Positions 1 through 6,657 of a stretch of 12,005 bases of DNA are shown here, piece after piece (position 1 is the first letter of the stretch; each line of letters starts with the position of its first letter). The notes beneath the pieces were generated by a model. The model was not told the origin of the DNA and made no database searches. It worked only from the letters and a program-made list of their open reading frames with translations. This stretch comes from Rhodospira sp. (GTDB lineage: Bacteria > Pseudomonadota > Alphaproteobacteria > Rhodospirillales > Rhodospirillaceae). The stretch covers positions 1-12,005 of the forward strand of contig JANQGN010000342.1 in NCBI GenBank assembly GCA_028277295.1, read 5' to 3'. The translations under genes were made by a program, and so were the position numbers.

Positions 1-413
1 TCGTAGTTATACTCGCGGCATTCGAACTCCAGCACCGGTCCGCAGCGGTAGAAAGCGACGGTTCCGAAGCGGTGGGCTGTCTGTGTGAGGAGAACGTGAC
101 CGTCGCCTCGCCGTACGGTCAGCGACAGGCGATGGTCGGCGCTGCGGTTACGGGCCACGATGGAGAAGTTCTTCGGTCCCTGGATGTGCAGGCCATGGTC
201 GTCGCGCGCGCCCAGGGACATCACGGCGTTGCCCGAGGCCACGGTCTTCTCGCCGTCGCGGCTGATTTCAATGGGGCCGTCGCCCAGGCAGTCCAGAAGG
301 TCGACGGGCTGGTCCGCGGGGCCGCAGCGTAGCACGGCCTCCAGACTGGACGCCGAGGCGGACGAGGCCCAGAGCAGTACCAGCAGGCCGACAAGAAAGC
401 TGCGAATGACCAT
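1..413 (-). CDS. Secreted protein of unknown function (partial, N-terminal part only)
   Basis: An open frame starts at the ATG at 413-411 and reads 137 complete codons with no stop to the left edge, so the C-terminus lies outside the window. A good ribosome binding site, AGGAG at 427-423, sits 9 bases upstream and supports this start. Residues 1-21 look like a classical Sec signal peptide: a short N-region with Arg4, a hydrophobic core FLVGLLVLLWA, and a likely cleavage site ASA|SS after residue 21. The mature part has four cysteines (about residues 30, 42, 124 and 132), which could form two disulfides in the periplasm. The rest looks like a beta-rich soluble domain. I do not recognise the family and assign no function. 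It is transcribed divergently from the COQ10-like gene. The reading frame and signal peptide are direct observations; periplasmic location is inferred. Confidence 0.8.
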   Translation of the reverse strand, partial: MVIRSFLVGLLVLLWASSASASSLEAVLRCGPADQPVDLLDCLGDGPIEISRDGEKTVASGNAVMSLGARDDHGLHIQGPKNFSIVARNRSADHRLSLTVRRGDGHVLLTQTAHRFGTVAFYRCGPVLEFECREYNY

Positions 414-651
414 TTGAGATGTCTCCTGCGTGAGTGTCTGTCCGGAAAGCCCTGAAGGACACCACATATGGCGCGCATCAAAGGTGATGGAATACAACAT
501 ATTGCGGCGCTCGAGACTTTCCGGACGGGCTCTGAGGGGCCGCACGCCCAGGGCATGCTCCGATGGAACCGGTTTGCGCCCAGGCCAGGGACGTGCTTCG
601 GACCGTCGATGGCCCGGACGAGTGGGGCCGGGCTGGGCGGTGATGTCGGGT

Positions 652-664
652 CTGGAGACTCCAG
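652..664. repeat. Short perfect dyad, possible operator
   Basis: CTGGAGACTCCAG is a perfect inverted repeat with 6-base arms around one central base, flanked by GGGT on the left and TTCCCC on the right. It lies in the divergent intergenic region about 205 bases upstream of the COQ10-like start. The centre is too tight for an RNA hairpin, so if it is functional a dimeric DNA-binding protein is more likely. It may be chance in GC-rich DNA. Confidence 0.25.
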
Positions 665-854
665 TTCCCCAGCAACAAAAACGCCTAGCATGCCCTCATG
701 GGTGGCACATTGACGCTTCGCAATTCGCAGCACGTTGCTATGGTATTCGCGATGGGCGTCGCCGTGCCGTGGTGTACAGGCGTCGCATGCCTGTTGAGGG
801 GTGTCAGGGTTTCCTGCTAGACGTCTCCGGCCGTTCCCCGGGCGTGCTGATGTC

Positions 855-861
855 GGAGGGG
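855..861 (+). promoter_or_regulatory. Ribosome binding site choosing the start of the COQ10-like gene
   Basis: GGAGGGG lies 9 bases before the ATG at 871. The alternative ATG codons at 850 and 907 have no comparably placed site, which is why 871 was chosen. Confidence 0.6.
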
Positions 862-870
862 CGGAACCCG

Positions 871-1410
871 ATGAGCCAGGCACCAACAAGGGACGGACCG
901 CGCGTCATGCCCCAACTCACCCTCCACCGCGATGTCGGCTTTCCACGCCCGGTGGTCTATGACGTGATCGCCGACGTTGCACGCTACCCAGAGTTTCTGC
1001 CCGGCTTCCAGGCGGTGCGCACGGACGGGCACGACGGCGAGGCGTTGCGGGTGTTCCAGACCGTGGGGGGCCTGGGGTTGACCACCACCTTCCTGTCGCG
1101 GGCCACCTTCGACCGGCCCAGGACAATCCACATCGTTTCCCACGACAAGCCCTTCCGGACGTTGGTCCAGACGTGGTCGCTGTCCGAGATCGGGCCGTCA
1201 CGCACCCGCGTTCGCCTGCACGCCGATTACGACCTGGCCGATCGCCTGGCGGGTCTGGTGTTCGACCGGATGTACCCTAGTCTGTTGCGCCAGGGTCTGG
1301 TGGCCTTGGTGCGGCGGGCGGGCGTGATGCATCGGGTGGACCGGACCCGGGCCAGCGCGGCCCGGGCCCATCGCCCCAACCCCAAGCGGGCGGCGGGCTC
1401 ACGCGGATGA
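871..1410 (+). CDS. COQ10/RatA-like coenzyme Q-binding protein (SRPBCC/START-like fold)
   Basis: 179 residues from ATG 871. The body matches the polyketide cyclase/COQ10 family: an amphipathic start, ADVARYPEFLPGF at 34-46 (the family's D-V-x-x-YP-x-FLP signature), HDKPFRTLVQTWSL at 91-104, and a C-terminal helix ending near residue 153. COQ10 proteins bind ubiquinone and support its synthesis or delivery to the respiratory chain. E. coli RatA of the same family has also been described as a ribosome anti-association toxin. The position just upstream of ubiE favours a quinone role here. Residues 154-179 form a basic, Arg/Ala-rich tail beyond the usual family end. An alternative ATG at 907 would give 167 residues. 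It is probably soluble in the cytoplasm, and 123 bases separate it from ubiE. The family call is firm; the cellular role is inferred. Confidence 0.85.
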   Translation: MSQAPTRDGPRVMPQLTLHRDVGFPRPVVYDVIADVARYPEFLPGFQAVRTDGHDGEALRVFQTVGGLGLTTTFLSRATFDRPRTIHIVSHDKPFRTLVQTWSLSEIGPSRTRVRLHADYDLADRLAGLVFDRMYPSLLRQGLVALVRRAGVMHRVDRTRASAARAHRPNPKRAAGSRG

Positions 1411-1489
1411 TGCCGCCGTGCCCGCGTCCCGACGGTTCTTTTCGCCAGGCGCCGTAACCGAGTGCGTGGCGCGGCGCGCCCGATCCGCC

Positions 1490-1513
1490 GACCCATCGCC
1501 GTGCCGGTGGGTC
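1490..1513 (+). promoter_or_regulatory. Hairpin just upstream of the ubiE ribosome binding site
   Basis: GACCCATCG (1490-1498) and CGGTGGGTC (1505-1513) can pair as a 9-base stem with one T·G wobble and a 6-base loop, CCGTGC. The stem ends 8 bases before the ubiE Shine-Dalgarno sequence. No T-run follows, so it is not a terminator. It could modulate ubiE translation or stabilise the mRNA, or be chance in GC-rich DNA. Confidence 0.3.
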
Positions 1514-1521
1514 CCGAAGCC

Positions 1522-1529
1522 GAGGGAGA
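1522..1529 (+). promoter_or_regulatory. Ribosome binding site fixing the GTG start of ubiE
   Basis: The purine run GAGGGAGA sits 4 bases before GTG 1534 (its GAGGG core is 7 bases away). The in-frame upstream ATG at 1462 and GTG at 1501 have no such site. GTG 1534 also gives the normal UbiE length. Confidence 0.65.
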
Positions 1530-1533
1530 ACCC

Positions 1534-2283
1534 GTGCCAGAGTCCGCATCAGCCCCCCTGTCCCCCGCCGCCGGCCTCGACGAGGCCGAGCGCCGGGCCG
1601 ATGGGCGCCGCATTCGCGCGATGTTCGACGCGGTCGCGCCGCGCTATGATTCCATGAACGATGTCATGAGTTTCGGCATTCACCGCCTGTGGAAGCGCAA
1701 GGTGCGCCGCATGGCTGGCAAGCCGCGTGGGCGCGGCCTGGCGCTGGACCTGGCCGGCGGAACCGGGGACATCGCCGATCTGATGGCCGACAAGGGGTGG
1801 GCGGTGGTGGTCTGCGATCCCTCCCAGGGCATGCTGGAGGCGGGCATCAAGGCCAACGCTGGTCCGCGCGTTCGCTGGGTCTCCGGCGCTGGCGAGGCGC
1901 TGCCCTTCCCAGACCGGACCTTCGACGTGGTGACCCTTGGGTTCGGCTTGCGCAACATGACCGATCGCAAGGGCGCCCTGGCCGAGGTGCTGCGCGTCCT
2001 GGCGCCCGGCGGGCAGGTGCTGTGCCTGGAGTTCTCCACCCCCTGGCGTGTCATTCGCCCGGCCTACGAGCGCTACTCCCGGCGCACGATCCCGCGCCTG
2101 GGGGCGGCGATCGCCCGGCAACCGGAGGCCTATCAGTATCTGGTGGAGTCGATTGGCGCCTTCCCCGATCAGGAGACCCTGGCTGGCTGGTTGCGCGAGA
2201 CCGGCTTCATTGATGTGCGGTATCGCAATCTGTCCCTGGGGATCGCCGCGATTCATGTCGGTGCGCGGCCGGCCGACGCCTGA
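1534..2283 (+). CDS. ubiE: Bifunctional demethylmenaquinone / 2-methoxy-6-polyprenyl-1,4-benzoquinol C-methyltransferase
   Basis: 249 residues from GTG 1534, close to the roughly 250 usual for the family. It is an S-adenosylmethionine-dependent C-methyltransferase of ubiquinone synthesis and, where menaquinone exists, of the last menaquinone step. The UbiE N-terminal signature Y-D-x-M-N at 38-42, followed by S-F-G-I-H-R-L-W at 46-53, is intact. The SAM-binding motif I LDLAGGTGD is at 71-79, the acidic motif II is VVCDPS at 92-97, and the family hallmark GFGLRNMTDR is at 136-145. These are followed by VLAPGG and LEFS. The protein is cytosolic or peripheral to the membrane. It lies between the COQ10-like gene and menA on the same strand, 82 bases before menA, suggesting one quinone transcription unit. 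A MenA neighbour means both methylation reactions could be physiological here. Confidence 0.95.
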   Translation: MPESASAPLSPAAGLDEAERRADGRRIRAMFDAVAPRYDSMNDVMSFGIHRLWKRKVRRMAGKPRGRGLALDLAGGTGDIADLMADKGWAVVVCDPSQGMLEAGIKANAGPRVRWVSGAGEALPFPDRTFDVVTLGFGLRNMTDRKGALAEVLRVLAPGGQVLCLEFSTPWRVIRPAYERYSRRTIPRLGAAIARQPEAYQYLVESIGAFPDQETLAGWLRETGFIDVRYRNLSLGIAAIHVGARPADA

Positions 2284-2365
2284 CACCCGACACCCGACGC
2301 TCGCGCCCTGGCCCCGCCTGATACGATCCCGGCGGCCTTCCTTCGCGTCCAGCACGGAACCCTCG

Positions 2366-3283
2366 ATGACCGACACCTCCGCGCGTCCCCCCTGGCCGGT
2401 GATCCTGTGGCACGCCATCCGCCCCCGCACCCTGCCGCTGTCGATCTCGCCGATCCTGGCCGGGGCCACCGTCGGCTGGGCGGAAAGCGGTGTCTTGCGG
2501 CCCTCGGTGACGTTGGTGGCGGCCCTGTCGGCGCTGGCCATCCAGATCGGCACCAACCTTCACAACGATGCCGCCGACACCCTCAACCAGACGGACGGCG
2601 CCGACCGCATGGGGCCGCCACGGGTCACGGAACGGGGCTGGATGACGCCCGGCCAGGTGCTGATGGCGGCGCACGTGGCCTTCGCCATGGCGGTGATGGG
2701 CGGTGCCTGGCTGGTGCTGCTTGGCGGCTGGCCGATCCTGTTGATCGGGATTCTGTCGGTGCTGGCGGGCTATGCCTACTCGTCCGGCCCCTGGCCACTG
2801 TCGCGGGGACCGCTGGGCGAGGTCTTCGTGGTGCTGTTCTTCGGCCTGATCGCGGTGGGCGGGGTCGTCTACCTCAACACCGGCATGGTCAGCGGCGCGG
2901 CCGGCCTCATGGGGCTGGTGGTGGGCTTGCCGGCGGCCGCCGTGCTGATGGTCAACAACGCGCGGGACCTGGAGAGCGACACCCGCGCCGGCCGCCGGAC
3001 GCTGGCGATCCGGGTCGGACGGCGGGTGGCCGGCGGGATCTATGCCGCCTTGCTGGGGGCCACCCTGGCCGGGCTGGTGGCCCTGGCGGCGCTGGACCCG
3101 GCGCTGCGTGGCGCCGTCCTGGGGTTGGCTTGCGCGCCCATGGCGCTTCCCCTGGTGCGGGCGTTCATGGCCGCCGATGGCGCGGCCCCGTACAACGCCG
3201 TGCTGGGACGGACGGCGCGGTTTCAACTGGTCCTGGTGGCGGCCAGTTGCCTTGGGGTGATTCTATGGCGGTTGGTCGCCTGA
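2366..3283 (+). CDS. menA: 1,4-dihydroxy-2-naphthoate polyprenyltransferase (MenA-type UbiA superfamily)
   Basis: 305 residues from ATG 2366. It is an integral membrane prenyltransferase that would join a polyprenyl diphosphate to 1,4-dihydroxy-2-naphthoate, giving demethylmenaquinone, the substrate of UbiE. The opening WHAIRPRTLPLSISPILAG (15-33) is typical of MenA. The first Asp-rich motif is NLHNDAADTLNQTDGADR at 64-81, the family segment YSSGPWPLSRGPLGE is at 138-152, and the second Asp-rich motif is NNARDLESD at 197-205, followed by RAGRRTLAIRVG. Hydrophobic segments fit about 8-9 membrane helices. The motif spacing matches MenA better than UbiA (4-hydroxybenzoate) or chlorophyll synthase. 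The ribosome binding site is weak. Upstream in-frame codons lie inside ubiE and are rejected. MenA is uncommon in alphaproteobacteria but known from some phototrophic Rhodospirillales. The exact acceptor substrate is not proven by sequence. Confidence 0.88.
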   Translation: MTDTSARPPWPVILWHAIRPRTLPLSISPILAGATVGWAESGVLRPSVTLVAALSALAIQIGTNLHNDAADTLNQTDGADRMGPPRVTERGWMTPGQVLMAAHVAFAMAVMGGAWLVLLGGWPILLIGILSVLAGYAYSSGPWPLSRGPLGEVFVVLFFGLIAVGGVVYLNTGMVSGAAGLMGLVVGLPAAAVLMVNNARDLESDTRAGRRTLAIRVGRRVAGGIYAALLGATLAGLVALAALDPALRGAVLGLACAPMALPLVRAFMAADGAAPYNAVLGRTARFQLVLVAASCLGVILWRLVA

Positions 3284-3379
3284 GCCGCCGGCGTTCGCGC
3301 GGGTCGTAAACCGACAGGTGCAACGGGGGGACGCGAGGTGTAAGACCGGGCATCTCACCCCTCCAAGAGGACCCCCCGG

Positions 3380-4252
3380 ATGATCGAGATCCTTCTCCCG
3401 CTGGGCCTGGGCTTCATCATGTTCGCCATCGGCCTGGGCCTGTGCGTGCGCGACTTCACCCGCGTGTTTCGCGCGCCGCTGTCCCTGGGCGCCGGCCTGG
3501 CCAACCAACTGGTGCTGCTGCCGCTGCTCGGGGCGGGCTTGGTGGTGATGTATGGCGGCCGGCCCGAGTTCGCCTTGGGTCTGATGGTGCTGGCCGCCTG
3601 CCCCGGCGGCATCACCTCCAATCTGCTGACGGTTCTGGCGGGCGGCAACGCGGCGCTGTCGGTGTCCATGACGGCCGTGTCCAGCCTGGCCGGCATTCTC
3701 ACCGTGCCGCTGATCCTGGGGCTGTCCCAGGCGCTGCTGCTGGGCGACGGACAGGCGGTCGGCTTGCCGCTGGAAAAGGTCCTCGGTGGGGTGTTCGTGG
3801 TCACCGGGGTGCCCATCGTCCTGGGCATGGGCCTCAACCACCGCTGGCCGCGCCTGGCCGAGGCCATCCGCCCCACCGCCCGCCACCTGGCCACCGCGAT
3901 CTTCGCCGTCATCGTCGTCGGCGCCTTCGTCGGCCAGCGCGAGACCATGATCGCCCATGCGACGGACGTGGGACCCTATGTGCTGGCGCTGAACGTGGGC
4001 ACCATGGCCCTGGGGATGCTGACGGCCACCGTCCTGCGGCTCACCCTGGCGGACGCCGTGGCGGTGACCATGGAGGCCGGCCTTCAGAACGCCGCGCTGG
4101 CCATTTTCATCGCCACAACCTTACTGGGCATGCCGGAGATGGTGGTGCCGGCCATCCTGTACGCCTTCACCATGAACCTGACGGCCGCCGCCTTCATCGC
4201 CTGGGCGCGGGCGCGGGCCCGGGCCGGCGCGGGAGCGCCCGGCCGGCCGTGA
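3380..4252 (+). CDS. Bile acid:sodium symporter (BASS/SBF) family transporter
   Basis: 290 residues from ATG 3380, with AGAGG 9 bases upstream. It is an inner-membrane protein with about nine or ten hydrophobic segments. Family marks are ANQLVLLP at 41-48, CPGGITSN at 74-81 followed by AALSVSMTAVSS at 91-102, and EAGLQNAALA at 232-241. These correspond to the unwound crossover helices that bind sodium and substrate in known BASS structures. The family carries organic anions such as bile acids, pantoate, pyruvate or keto acids with sodium, so the substrate cannot be read from sequence. The C-terminus ends in an Arg/Ala-rich cytoplasmic tail. It follows menA by 96 bases on the same strand, so co-transcription is possible. 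Only 7 bases separate it from the convergent BKACE gene, which makes a keto-acid substrate an attractive but unproven idea. Confidence 0.88.
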   Translation: MIEILLPLGLGFIMFAIGLGLCVRDFTRVFRAPLSLGAGLANQLVLLPLLGAGLVVMYGGRPEFALGLMVLAACPGGITSNLLTVLAGGNAALSVSMTAVSSLAGILTVPLILGLSQALLLGDGQAVGLPLEKVLGGVFVVTGVPIVLGMGLNHRWPRLAEAIRPTARHLATAIFAVIVVGAFVGQRETMIAHATDVGPYVLALNVGTMALGMLTATVLRLTLADAVAVTMEAGLQNAALAIFIATTLLGMPEMVVPAILYAFTMNLTAAAFIAWARARARAGAGAPGRP

Positions 4253-4259
4253 GCACCCC

Positions 4260-5090
4260 TCATGCCGCCGGCAGCCTGAGCAGCGCCCGGGCCTCCGCGA
4301 CGCTGGCCGGGTGGCGGCCGTAATCGGCGCACAGATCGGCGGCGCGCTGGACCAGGGCGGCGTTGGAGGGGGCGAGTGTGTCCTTGTCCCAGCGGATGTT
4401 GTCCTCCAGGCCGGTGCGCACGTGACCGCCCTGCTCCAGCGACCACCGCACCAGGGTGTGCTGGTGGCGGCCGATGCCGGCGCCCGTCCAGGTGGCGTCC
4501 GGGGCCAGGCGCCGGACGGTGCGGACGTAGAACTCGAAGGTCTCGCGGTCCACGGGCATGGCGTTCTTGACGCCCATGACGAACTGGACATGCAGCGGAC
4601 CCTGGATGCGCCCGTCCCCGGCCATCTCCACCGCCTTGAACAGCATGGACAGGTCAAACACCTCGATCTCCGGCTTGACGCCATGGTCCTTCATCAGGCC
4701 GGCCAGCCAGTCCACGAACGAGGGCGCATTCTCGTAGATACGGGTGGGGAAATTGCAGGACCCGGTGGACAGCGACGCCATGTCCGGCCGCAAGGGGATC
4801 ATGCCGCCGCGCTCGTCGCCCTTCCCCGAGCGGCCGCCCGTGGAGAACTGCACGATCATGCCGGGGCAATGGGCGCGCAGGCCCTCCATGAGGCGGGCGA
4901 ACCGCTCCGGGTCCGAGGTGGTGGAGCCATCGTCGTTGCGCACATGGCAGTGGGCGAGGGTGGCGCCGGCCTCGAAGGCGGCGTGGGCCGACTCGACTTG
5001 CTCGGACACGGTGATGGGCACGGCTGGATTGTTGGCCTTGGTGGGGACGGAGCCAGTGAGCGCCACGGTGATGATGCAAGGGGTGGTCAT
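4260..5090 (-). CDS. Beta-keto acid cleavage enzyme (BKACE, DUF849 family)
   Basis: 276 residues from the ATG at 5090-5088, with CGGAG about 11 bases upstream. The BKACE family, typified by Kce (3-keto-5-aminohexanoate cleavage enzyme), condenses a beta-keto acid with acetyl-CoA and releases acetoacetate plus a new acyl-CoA, using a zinc ion in a TIM barrel. The opening PCIITVALTGSVPT and the metal motif AHCHVRN with His47 and His49 are present. VRTGLEDN near 224-231 carries the expected Glu229 and Asp230, and FSTGG follows the second strand region. The length is usual for the family. Members act on many keto acids (3-keto-5-aminohexanoate, dehydrocarnitine and others), and no lysine-fermentation or carnitine genes are nearby, so the substrate is unknown. 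It is a single gene, convergent with the BASS transporter and divergent from the sulfotransferase operon. The family assignment is firm. Confidence 0.9.
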   Translation of the reverse strand: MTTPCIITVALTGSVPTKANNPAVPITVSEQVESAHAAFEAGATLAHCHVRNDDGSTTSDPERFARLMEGLRAHCPGMIVQFSTGGRSGKGDERGGMIPLRPDMASLSTGSCNFPTRIYENAPSFVDWLAGLMKDHGVKPEIEVFDLSMLFKAVEMAGDGRIQGPLHVQFVMGVKNAMPVDRETFEFYVRTVRRLAPDATWTGAGIGRHQHTLVRWSLEQGGHVRTGLEDNIRWDKDTLAPSNAALVQRAADLCADYGRHPASVAEARALLRLPAA

Positions 5091-5143
5091 GAAACAGTGA
5101 CTCCGGTGCGGTCAAACAGGACACAGATGATCCCTCTGGCGGC

Positions 5144-5171
5144 AGCCTAGCAGGTTCATGGGTCTCGTCTA
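5144..5171 (-). promoter_or_regulatory. Candidate sigma-70-like promoter for the BKACE gene
   Basis: Read on the minus strand, TAGACG (5171-5166) is followed after 16 bases by TAGGCT (5149-5144). An upstream TG makes an extended -10. The match is partial, and transcription would start about 50 bases before the ATG. This is a weak prediction from hexamer similarity alone. Confidence 0.25.
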
Positions 5172-5285
5172 TGTCCGGCGGACTCGACCTTGCGTCCGGC
5201 GGGGGCGGCCGGGCAGACTAAAACGATGAGGCGATGATCGGATGTTGGGACGCCGAGCGTCGCAAAACCGTCATTTGCCTCGTCC

Positions 5286-5314
5286 CGGTTCGGCCCTTAG
5301 GCAAAGCGGTTCGG
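5286..5314. repeat. Direct repeat two helical turns apart in the sulfotransferase leader
   Basis: CGGTTCGG occurs at 5286-5293 and again at 5307-5314, 21 bases apart start to start, which is about two turns of DNA. The same stretch also allows a pairing of GTCCCG (5282-5287) with CGGGAC (5312-5317). It lies 64 bases upstream of the sulfotransferase start. It could be a regulator binding site or chance. The rest of the 5091-5377 divergent gap holds no gene; the upstream in-frame stretch from 5234 is not credible coding sequence. Confidence 0.3.
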
Positions 5315-5365
5315 GACCGGTCGTCGCGTTTGGGTTGCGCGGTCGGCCGGAGATGGTGGCATTTC

Positions 5366-5371
5366 AGGAGG
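5366..5371 (+). promoter_or_regulatory. Strong ribosome binding site fixing the GTG start of the sulfotransferase
   Basis: AGGAGG lies 6 bases before GTG 5378. It overrides the in-frame ATG at 5234, which has no site and would add an unrelated Arg-rich segment. Confidence 0.7.
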
Positions 5372-5377
5372 TGTGGC

Positions 5378-6655
5378 GTGGGCTCCCTGTTCGGCGACAG
5401 CCTGAAGCGCTATGGCGCCCTGGTGCGGGCGGCGGTGGCGCCCCCTCCGGGGCGGCGCTGGCCGTCGTTTGACCGAGCGTGGGGGTGGCGGCTGCTGGTG
5501 ATGGCCGCCTTCGTGCCGCTGTTCACGCTGGGGATGGCCCTTCACTGGCTGGCGATGCTGCTGGACGAGGTCTTGTTCCCGGGCTATCGGCGGGTGGAGA
5601 TCCGCGATCCTCTGTTCATCCTTGGCGTCCCGCGCAGCGGTACCACCGCCCTGCATCGGGTCCTGGCGCGCGATCCCGGAGTCACCACCTTCAGCACGTG
5701 GGAATGCCTATTCGCGCCGTCGATCACACAGCGCATGATCGTGCTCGGCCTGGCGCGGCTGGATCGTGCCATGGGCCGGCCGCTGGGTCGCCTGCTGGGC
5801 TGGCTGCAGGGCCATGTGTTCGGTGGCCTGGACGATGTGCACGCCATGGACCTGTCGGCGCCGGAGGAAGACTATCTTGCGCTGCTGCCGGTGTTTGCCT
5901 GCTTCATTCTGGTGGTGCCCTTCCCCCGGGCCGAGGCCCTGTGGCGGCTTGGCCATATCGATACGGCCATGCCCGAGGGCGAGAAGCGGCGGCTTATGAC
6001 CTTTTACAAGCGCCTCCTGCAACGCCATCTCTATGTACACGGTCCTGACAAGCGGCTGCTGTCCAAGAACGCCGCGTTCGCTGGCATGGCGGGGACGGTG
6101 CTGGAGACGTTCCCGGACGCCCGCGTGATCTGCTGCCTGCGGGATCCGGTCGCCGTGGTGCCGTCGCAGTTGTCGGCCATCAAGGGGGGCGTGGCGCTGT
6201 TTGGCGGTGACCCGGATGGCACCCTGTTTCAGGAGCGCATGCCGGAACTGCTCGCGGCGTACTATGACACGCTGTTGCGGGTGTTGCCACCGCCGGCAAC
6301 GCCCGGGCGGCATCTCACCCTTGACATGACGGCGGTCAAGACGGAACTCTCGCGATCGGTGCGGCGCGCGCATGATATCCTGGGGTTGCCCTTAAACCCG
6401 GACCTCGAGGCCGTGCTGGAGGCGGAGACAGCGCGATCGCGCGCCTGGCGGTCGGGACATCGCTACGCGCTGAGCGATTTCGGGCTGGATGAGACGGCGC
6501 TGAGGCGACGCTTCGCCGATGTGTACGCGGCCTTTGCGTTCGGCCGCCCCATGCCACCGGAGGCGCCGACGGCAGCGCCAATCCCCGTCGGCGCCGATGT
6601 CAGGGCTTCCCGGACGCCTGGATCGCCTGTGCTCGCCGGCCAGCAGGGAAGGTGA
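5378..6655 (+). CDS. Membrane-anchored PAPS-dependent sulfotransferase family protein
   Basis: 425 residues from GTG 5378. The family moves a sulfo group from 3'-phosphoadenylyl sulfate (PAPS) to a hydroxyl or amine of a carbohydrate or lipid. The 5'-phosphosulfate loop GVPRSGTT is at 83-90. The 3'-phosphate site RVICCLRDPVAVVPSQLS spans about 249-266 with Arg255 and Ser263, and LSKN at 228-231 is the usual strand before it. A hydrophobic helix at about 38-62 (LLVMAAFVPLFTLGM onward) precedes the catalytic domain, which suggests a membrane-bound enzyme with its active site in the cytosol, where PAPS is made. The domain resembles the Sulfotransfer_3 type. The Pro/Ala-rich C-terminus (from about 390) looks disordered. 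It heads a three-gene operon, with only two bases between its stop and the glycosyltransferase ATG. Acceptor unknown; a glycolipid or glycan is inferred from the neighbours. Confidence 0.85.
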   Translation: MGSLFGDSLKRYGALVRAAVAPPPGRRWPSFDRAWGWRLLVMAAFVPLFTLGMALHWLAMLLDEVLFPGYRRVEIRDPLFILGVPRSGTTALHRVLARDPGVTTFSTWECLFAPSITQRMIVLGLARLDRAMGRPLGRLLGWLQGHVFGGLDDVHAMDLSAPEEDYLALLPVFACFILVVPFPRAEALWRLGHIDTAMPEGEKRRLMTFYKRLLQRHLYVHGPDKRLLSKNAAFAGMAGTVLETFPDARVICCLRDPVAVVPSQLSAIKGGVALFGGDPDGTLFQERMPELLAAYYDTLLRVLPPPATPGRHLTLDMTAVKTELSRSVRRAHDILGLPLNPDLEAVLEAETARSRAWRSGHRYALSDFGLDETALRRRFADVYAAFAFGRPMPPEAPTAAPIPVGADVRASRTPGSPVLAGQQGR

Positions 6656-6657
6656 CC

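Larger units (their letters stand above)
414..870. other. Divergent intergenic region without a supported gene
   Basis: This 457-base gap separates the divergent secreted-protein and COQ10-like genes and must hold both promoters. The plus frame of the COQ10-like gene is open back to 430, but that stretch encodes an Arg/Gly-rich sequence with no recognisable domain, so I treat it as noncoding. A TTGACG hexamer lies at 710-715 and an extended -10-like TGCTATGGT at 736-744. Their spacing is too wide for a standard sigma-70 promoter, so no promoter is called. A short perfect dyad is listed separately. No terminator-like hairpin was seen. Confidence 0.5.

Noticed and set aside
430..870. Long N-terminal extension of the COQ10-like reading frame
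   Set aside because: The frame is open but encodes Arg/Gly-rich sequence with no domain. The ribosome binding site at 855-861 and family length point to ATG 871.
221..889. Minus-strand open frame of 222 codons
   Set aside because: It overlaps the signal-peptide gene in another frame, is Pro/Arg/Ala-rich and has no recognisable motif; a GC-rich shadow frame.
4311..5150. Plus-strand open frame opposite the BKACE gene
   Set aside because: It is antisense to a gene with intact catalytic motifs and reads as Gly/His/Arg-rich shadow sequence.
5234..5377. Upstream extension of the sulfotransferase to ATG 5234
   Set aside because: It has no ribosome binding site and adds an Arg/Cys-rich segment; the AGGAGG before GTG 5378 is far stronger.
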